Assembly (NCBI GenBank): GCA_018434685.1
Contig: JAHDOV010000015.1
Coordinates: 1-64,000, forward strand
DNA length: 64,000 nt
Direction of reading: 5' to 3'
Source of the DNA: Deltaproteobacteria bacterium
Lineage (GTDB): Bacteria > Desulfobacterota > Desulfomonilia > UBA1062
Shown: in pieces, positions 62,890-64,000 of the stretch
Layout of the letters: every line of letters starts with the position of its first letter
How positions within the stretch are numbered: the stretch's first letter is position 1
Made by a program: the position numbers and the translations under genes
The notes under the pieces: model-generated
Told to the model about the DNA's origin: nothing
Seen by the model: the letters and a program-made list of their open reading frames with translations, nothing else
The model's database searches: none

Positions 62890-63720
62890 ATGAAATCAAC
62901 AGGTCATGACAGGGGCATCGCTTTCACGAAGATGTCCGGCACTGGCAACGACTTCATTGTCATCAACAATATGCAGGGAACCTATGCCATTGACTGGTCC
63001 GGTTTTGCGGCCAGGTACTGCACCAGGAGAATATCGGTCGGTGCAGACGGGGTGCTCATCCTCGAGAGTTCGGCAGAGGCGGATTTCAATTACCGCATCT
63101 TCAATGCAGACGGGAGCGAGGCCGAGATGTGCGGCAACGGGGCACGCTGTGCCGGCCGGTTCGCCTTCGACCAGGACATAGGGGGCAGATCCATGCGATT
63201 CAAGACCCTGGCGGGCATCATCGAGGCCAGGGTACATACCGATGATGTGTCCATAAAGATGACCAATCCGCATGATTTCAGAAAGGATATCGCTCTCGAT
63301 ATCGACGCTCACCGCTACAACCTGTCGTTCATCAACTCCGGAGTCCCCCATGCGGTACTCTTCACCGACCGGCTGTCTTCCATCCCCATCGAGGAACTTG
63401 GTCGCTCCATACGCTCTCACCCGTACTTTTCCCCTGCCGGCACGAATGTCAATTTTATTCAGATCACCTCCGAGGGTCACATCAGTGTCCGCACCTACGA
63501 GCGCGGGGTCGAGGCAGAAACCCTTGCCTGCGGTACCGGCGCGGTGGCCTCGGCCATCATCAGCAGCCACCTGCAGCCTGCCTGCGGCGCCCCCCCGGTG
63601 CACGTCCACATGCCTGGCGGTGATCTGAGGATAGATTTTGCAACGCACAACGCCACGTTCAGGGATGTGTGGCTCAGCGGCAAGGTCGATACGGTATACA
63701 CCGGCAGCATTGTCTTATAG
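62890..63720 (+). CDS. dapF: Diaminopimelate epimerase
   Basis: A 276-residue enzyme converting LL- to meso-diaminopimelate for lysine and peptidoglycan. The catalytic Cys pair is C81 (EMCGNGARC) and C214 (LACGTGA). The N-terminus has FTKMSGTGNDFIVI. No strong ribosome-binding site; the ATG at 62890 is the best choice. It follows dapL by about 180 bp and precedes guaA. Confidence 0.95.
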   Translation: MKSTGHDRGIAFTKMSGTGNDFIVINNMQGTYAIDWSGFAARYCTRRISVGADGVLILESSAEADFNYRIFNADGSEAEMCGNGARCAGRFAFDQDIGGRSMRFKTLAGIIEARVHTDDVSIKMTNPHDFRKDIALDIDAHRYNLSFINSGVPHAVLFTDRLSSIPIEELGRSIRSHPYFSPAGTNVNFIQITSEGHISVRTYERGVEAETLACGTGAVASAIISSHLQPACGAPPVHVHMPGGDLRIDFATHNATFRDVWLSGKVDTVYTGSIVL

Positions 63721-63805
63721 CGCGCGGTACCACTGTTTTGAAAAAAGATTGCTTGGCAAAGACTGACTGATCATATGAATATCACTACCTTTAAGGAAAA
63801 CAAGA

Positions 63806-64000
63806 ATGCATGAACTTATCGCTGTTCTCGATTACGGGTCCCAATACGCACAGCTCATTGCACGGCGCGTGCGTGAATGCGGTGTCTACTGCGAGATCCT
63901 GCCCCACGACATAACCGCTGAAGAACTGTCGTCCCGTCAGCCCAAGGCCGTTATACTCTCCGGTGGGCCAGCCTCGGTGCTGAAAAAAGGACACCCCGGC
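63806..64000 (+). CDS. guaA: GMP synthase (glutamine-hydrolysing), 5' part
   Basis: The first 65 residues of GuaA, cut by the window edge. [21 protein letters not shown] is followed by [11 protein letters not shown], which are the start of the class I glutamine amidotransferase domain. The enzyme makes GMP from XMP. AAGGA eight bases before the ATG sets the start. Confidence 0.93.
   Translation, partial: MHELIAVLDYGSQYAQLIARRVRECGVYCEILPHDITAEELSSRQPKAVILSGGPASVLKKGHPG

Overview
This 64 kb window is bacterial chromosome. No rRNA or tRNA gene was seen, so the host can only be placed from gene content. An ilvB-ilvN-ilvC-psd-pssA-leuA-leuC-leuD order, the LL-diaminopimelate aminotransferase (DapL) route to lysine, several c-type cytochromes, PilZ proteins and a fairly G+C-rich housekeeping codon style all suggest an anaerobic Desulfobacterota (Deltaproteobacteria-type) organism. 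This is an inference of moderate confidence.

Bases 1-13,240 are an accessory, repeat-rich stretch. It carries secreted repeat proteins and lipoproteins (82-residue InlB/Listeria-Bacteroides type repeats; a discoidin plus GLUG-repeat protein; a DUF5018-like lipoprotein), a GNAT acetyltransferase, a thioesterase, ribonuclease D and two c-type cytochromes, one with an unusual CX3CH heme site. Between them lie dispersed intergenic repeats (called A, B and C here), a ~90% identical duplicated secreted protein, palindromes ending in AACGTCCCCTT, and gene remnants.

Bases 13,240-17,535 form a chromosomal integron, which I consider the most interesting part. A full-length integron integrase gene (plus strand) diverges from A+T-rich genes on the minus strand. 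The first gene, a stand-alone RelA/SpoT-type (p)ppGpp synthetase, is bounded by a GTTGGGT core site upstream, and its stop codon lies inside a 61-bp attC-like site. Behind it is a two-gene unit: a winged-helix-like protein and a protein with a HEPN/Abi_C-like C-terminus carrying an RX4H motif. The integrase has Thr and Gln where the catalytic Lys and His are expected, and the attC outer core is mutated, so the platform looks decayed while still carrying intact, possibly defence-related cargo.

Bases 17,776-34,000: a four-gene Gld-like ABC exporter operon, an alpha/beta hydrolase, a BIME-like REP pair, two cysteine desulfurases with an IscU scaffold, a TerB-like protein, DNA polymerase IV, PilZ proteins, FxsA, RNase HI, a Sel1-repeat protein and a response regulator.

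Bases 34,000-51,100: a small predicted outer-membrane protein convergent with pyruvate kinase, an RND pump with its adaptor, a lone EcfT, and a long minus-strand biosynthetic operon (ilvBNC, psd, pssA, leuACD, then asd after a terminator-like hairpin; leuB is not here).

Bases 51,100-64,000: two metallo-beta-lactamase-fold hydrolases, an EAL-HDOD protein, a cytosolic PAS histidine kinase, a patatin, a run of unknown gene/histone-deacetylase-family/double cNMP-binding genes, a TPR-like secreted protein, a third PilZ protein, dapL, dapF and the start of guaA.
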